In this document: positions 5,123-6,928 of the stretch, one piece after another | How positions within the stretch are numbered: position 1 is the stretch's first letter | Layout: every line of letters begins with the position of its first letter | From: Pseudonocardiaceae bacterium | GTDB taxonomy: Bacteria; Actinomycetota; Actinomycetes; Mycobacteriales; Pseudonocardiaceae | Direction of reading: 5' to 3' | Assembly (NCBI GenBank): GCA_025937115.1 | Contig: JAICSB010000169.1 | Location: forward strand, 1-6,928 | Length of the DNA stretch: 6,928 nucleotides | Program-made: the position numbers and the translations under genes | The notes under the pieces: generated by a model | Databases searched by the model: none | What the model was told of the DNA's origin: nothing | What the model saw: the letters and a program-made list of their open reading frames with translations, nothing else

Positions 5123-5179
5123 ACCGCGCCCAAAGCCTTGTGTAATTGCAGTATCCCGGCTCGAGCGGCCGCCGCTGCG

Positions 5180-5653
5180 CTAGCCGAGCTGGCCGCGGAT
5201 CGCTCCCTCGGTGAACTTGTCCGTGTGGATGATGACGTAGTAGTCGGCCGGATGGTCAATGACGGCCTGAATCTTGTCTCGGGTACTGGTTGAGCAGCCA
5301 CTGGCCGTACTTCCCGCCCCGGGAAAGTGCTGGTCATTGAAGAAATCAATCGGATGGGGACCGTCCTTGCCGCGCGGGGCGAGGTGAATATGCGACATGG
5401 TGACGTCACCGTGAAGGTCCTTCCACGACAGGGCGTAGCAGACTTTCTGGTGGGCGGCGTCGAGGTCGACTCGGGCTGAGCCGGTCGCGCCGTGGTCTCC
5501 GCCACCGGTGACCTCCTCGGGGGTCAAGTTGATGGTGTAATGACCGAGGCCTTGCGGCTGCGGGTCGTCCTGCGCGGCTGCCGTGCTCGGCAGGGTGGCG
5601 ACGACGAGCAGCGACGACATCGCCGCGAGGCACGCTCCGAAACGTCCCAACAT
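5180..5653 (-). CDS. Secreted CHRD-domain protein
   Basis: This 157-aa exported protein carries a single CHRD domain. The signal peptide is clear: MLGRFGACLAAMSSLLVVAT, with a hydrophobic core and a probable cleavage after the AAA before QDDPQP (about residue 27). The domain then runs to the end. It has the hallmark central HIHLAPRGKDGP with paired His, and the closing pattern ADYYVIIHTDKFTEGAIRGQLG (yyv-H-t...G-iRGQL). Two Cys in the mature part, in KVCYALSW and ASGCSTST, could form a disulfide outside the cell. CHRD domains are named from chordin; in bacteria they occur in exported proteins of unknown role. The ATG at 5653 follows GGAAGGAAGA by seven bases. The upstream GTG at 5734 overlaps the probable -10 box and is rejected. 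A divergent gene starts about 150 bases away. Confidence 0.9.
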   Translation of the reverse strand: MLGRFGACLAAMSSLLVVATLPSTAAAQDDPQPQGLGHYTINLTPEEVTGGGDHGATGSARVDLDAAHQKVCYALSWKDLHGDVTMSHIHLAPRGKDGPHPIDFFNDQHFPGAGSTASGCSTSTRDKIQAVIDHPADYYVIIHTDKFTEGAIRGQLG

Positions 5654-5660
5654 CGTGAAC

Positions 5661-5670
5661 TCTTCCTTCC
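5661..5670 (-). promoter_or_regulatory. Ribosome binding site deciding the CHRD start
   Basis: The minus strand reads GGAAGGAAGA, seven bases before the ATG at 5653. It places the start directly at the signal peptide. Confidence 0.6.
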
Positions 5671-5732
5671 TGCAGTACCACGCGGACGAGCCGATCGAGA
5701 AGGTGTGCTGCGCACCGGGTGACGGGTGCACC

Positions 5733-5738
5733 ACTATA
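5733..5738 (-). promoter_or_regulatory. -10 element of the CHRD gene
   Basis: TATAGT on the minus strand fits TANNNT. Transcription would begin near 5726, giving a leader of about 73 bases. No strong -35 hexamer is evident; an ECF-type site is possible but not demonstrable. Confidence 0.5.
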
Positions 5739-5796
5739 CGTAATCGCTGGCGCGATCCGGTTCGTTAGCTCCGTGTCGCGACATGTTGCGGCCCGC

Positions 5797-5802
5797 TACG
5801 CT
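5797..5802 (+). promoter_or_regulatory. Possible -10 element of the TIGR02206-type gene
   Basis: TACGCT fits TANNNT, and seven bases separate it from the GTG at 5810. As with vapB, this would yield a leaderless mRNA starting at the GTG. It lies inside the reading frame that would begin at the ATG at 5783. Confidence 0.4.
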
Positions 5803-5809
5803 CGCGGGC

Positions 5810-6523
5810 GTGGAACCGCTGCTGGCGGGGCGCCAGTTCGCGGCTTTCGGGCTGTCGCACTGCATGGTGATCGCGGTGCTCGTCGTGGTCGCAGCAGCGC
5901 TCGTAGCCGTTGGTCGGCAGTATCGCGGCACGCTCATCGAGCGGTGGTTGAGCCGGTCCTTGGCGCTGGTATTCGCCGGCTTCCTGATACCGGCAGAGGT
6001 CTACTGGCTGCTGCCGGGCCACGGGGAGATCAAGTACTCGCTGCCGCTGCAACTGTGTGACCTGGCAGCGATGGCCTCGGTGTGGGCTTTGTGGTCGTAC
6101 TCCTCGACCGCGTTCGCGCTGACCTACTTCTGGGGCCTGACGCTTACCTCGCAAGCCTTCGCCAGTCCCGAGTTGACGGGTCCAGATTTCCCGTCATTTC
6201 AGTTCCTGTCGTTCTTCGGCATGCACAGCTTGGTGCTGTGGACGGCGATCTATCTGACCTGGGGGGTCGGGATGCGGCCAGAATGGCGCAGCTACCGGAT
6301 CGCGGTCCTGGGCACCATCAGCTGGGGGGCGATGATGTTCGTGGTCAACCAGCTCGCCGGCACCAACTACGGCTTTCTCAATACCAAGCCAGTGGTCAGG
6401 TCCCTGCTGGACGTGTTGGGGCCGTGGCCGTGGTACCTGCTCTCCGAGCTGGTCGTCGGAGCCGCGGCCTGGGCACTGATCACCTGGCCATGGGTACGCC
6501 AGCGCACCCCCGCCCACCTCTGA
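5810..6523 (+). CDS. TIGR02206/YwaF-family integral membrane protein
   Basis: This polytopic membrane protein has 237 aa from this start. Hydrophobic segments cover about residues 19-35, 49-67, 80-96, 99-116, 132-153, 163-180 and 208-226, which suggests seven crossings. Family-typical features are SHCMVIAV near the start, SLPLQLCDLA (77-86), SFFGMHSLVL (134-143), the NQLAGTNYGFLNTKP stretch (180-194) and LGPWPWYLL (203-211). I recognise these as the pattern of the TIGR02206/YwaF/TMEM164-like group, whose biochemical role is not settled. The GTG at 5810 is chosen because TACGCT lies seven bases upstream. The in-frame ATG at 5783 adds nine residues (MLRPATLAG) and has no ribosome binding site, but cannot be excluded. 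It diverges from the CHRD gene and is followed after 37 bases by a same-strand gene. Confidence 0.85.
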   Translation: MEPLLAGRQFAAFGLSHCMVIAVLVVVAAALVAVGRQYRGTLIERWLSRSLALVFAGFLIPAEVYWLLPGHGEIKYSLPLQLCDLAAMASVWALWSYSSTAFALTYFWGLTLTSQAFASPELTGPDFPSFQFLSFFGMHSLVLWTAIYLTWGVGMRPEWRSYRIAVLGTISWGAMMFVVNQLAGTNYGFLNTKPVVRSLLDVLGPWPWYLLSELVVGAAAWALITWPWVRQRTPAHL

Positions 6524-6560
6524 TTCCTGGGTATCGAGCCCGCTTGCGACACTGGTCTAC

Positions 6561-6928
6561 GTGGACGATCCGGCACGGCTGCGCATTCCCTTCCCGTGTC
6601 AGCACGAAGGCTGTCTGCGCGCGGCGGCGATCGTCGAGGTGAGCCGGCGCGGGCAGCTCTACATCAATGACGAGCAGGACATCATCTACCGCGTCTTCCC
6701 CGACGCCCAGGGCACAATCCGGATCATCGGTTTCCTGCCATACACGAGTTTCGCCAGTCGGATTCCCGACCTTGCCGCGACCATCCTTGCGGTCGAAGCC
6801 GTTGACGCGGCCGCGCTATACGCGCTGGATCGCACGTGGATCCCGTTCTACTGCCCGGACTGCGATCGCTCGTTCTGCGAAGATCACTGGAACCTCAAGC
6901 CCAGCTTCGACTGGGGCTTTGACCACTA
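6561..6928 (+). CDS. Cys/His-rich probable zinc-binding protein (C-terminus cut by window edge)
   Basis: The frame from this GTG is open for 122 codons to the window end. The N-terminus has IPFPCQHEGC, with Cys13, His15 and Cys18. A mixed alpha/beta middle follows (AAAIVEVSRRGQLYINDEQD, then IYRVFPDAQGTIRIIGFLPY). The last visible part holds FYCPDCDRSFCEDHW, with Cys98, Cys101, Cys106 and His109, a C-x2-C-x4-C-x2-H zinc-binding arrangement. It ends in FDWGFDHY, and more ligands may follow outside the window. There is no signal peptide or membrane segment, so it is probably cytoplasmic. No ribosome binding site precedes the GTG; an imperfect -10 GACACT lies seven bases upstream, so a leaderless start or read-through from the membrane gene 37 bases earlier are both possible. 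I do not recognise a named family. Confidence 0.75.
   Translation, partial: MDDPARLRIPFPCQHEGCLRAAAIVEVSRRGQLYINDEQDIIYRVFPDAQGTIRIIGFLPYTSFASRIPDLAATILAVEAVDAAALYALDRTWIPFYCPDCDRSFCEDHWNLKPSFDWGFDH

Noticed and set aside
4264..5145. Long plus-strand open frame of 293 codons
   Set aside because: It is antisense to the EcsC-like gene, rich in Arg, Gln, His and Asp as expected for a GC-rich antisense frame, and has no domain or ribosome binding site.
5399..5410. Perfect 12-base palindrome GGTGACGTCACC
   Set aside because: It lies inside the CHRD coding sequence and encodes conserved-looking residues (GDVT), so a coincidental palindrome is the simpler reading.
5110..5505. N-terminal extension of the EcsC-like frame up to 5505
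   Set aside because: It overlaps the well-supported CHRD gene in another frame, is Ser/Thr/Arg/Pro low complexity, and a good ribosome binding site supports the GTG at 5109.
6082..6642. Plus-strand open frame of 186 codons
   Set aside because: It lies in an alternative frame of the membrane protein and of the Cys/His-rich gene, with shadow-type composition.
1..6928. CRISPR array, tRNA, rRNA, insertion sequence or phage genes
   Set aside because: No regularly spaced repeats, cloverleaf or rRNA motifs, transposase or structural phage proteins were seen on either strand.

Overview
The window reads as chromosome from a high-GC actinobacterium, most likely a Mycobacterium or close relative. The basis is the strong G/C third-position bias, GTG starts, TANNNT-type -10 elements placed so that transcripts would be leaderless, a VapBC module, and a mix of small secreted and membrane proteins. 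No rRNA, tRNA, CRISPR array, transposase or integrase was seen. I cannot name the species.

Left part (1-1527): the 5' portion of a half-size ABC exporter is on the minus strand and is cut by the left edge just after its Walker A motif. Its upstream region holds three overlapping, mutually exclusive inverted repeats. A divergent 44-codon Ala-rich hydrophobic reading frame, of uncertain reality, lies beyond them.

Middle-left (1528-2972): a gene-poor leader of about 335 bases comes before a 116-aa acidic protein with a C-terminal C-x3-C-x2-C-x3-C cluster. Next is a vapBC toxin-antitoxin operon. The Phd/YefM-like antitoxin has a well-formed operator and a probable leaderless start. The PIN toxin overlaps it by 4 bases (ATGA) and keeps its four acidic residues.

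Middle-right (2986-5653, all minus strand): three genes are read in the order CHRD-domain secreted protein, EcsC-like membrane-associated protein, and P-loop GTPase with a DUF697-like hydrophobic C-terminal domain. The GTPase has lower GC stretches than its neighbours and a non-canonical G4 motif. The 279-base gap in front of it is unusually structured: a hairpin with 12 base pairs, a second closed stem with an internal hairpin, and a stop-codon-spanning hairpin at the end of the EcsC-like gene. This GTPase/EcsC-like pair with its structured spacer is the part most worth following up. A joint role in membrane binding or remodelling is inference only.

Right part (5783-6928): a TIGR02206/YwaF-type integral membrane protein diverges from the CHRD gene. 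It is followed by the start of a Cys/His-rich, probably zinc-binding protein that runs off the right edge.
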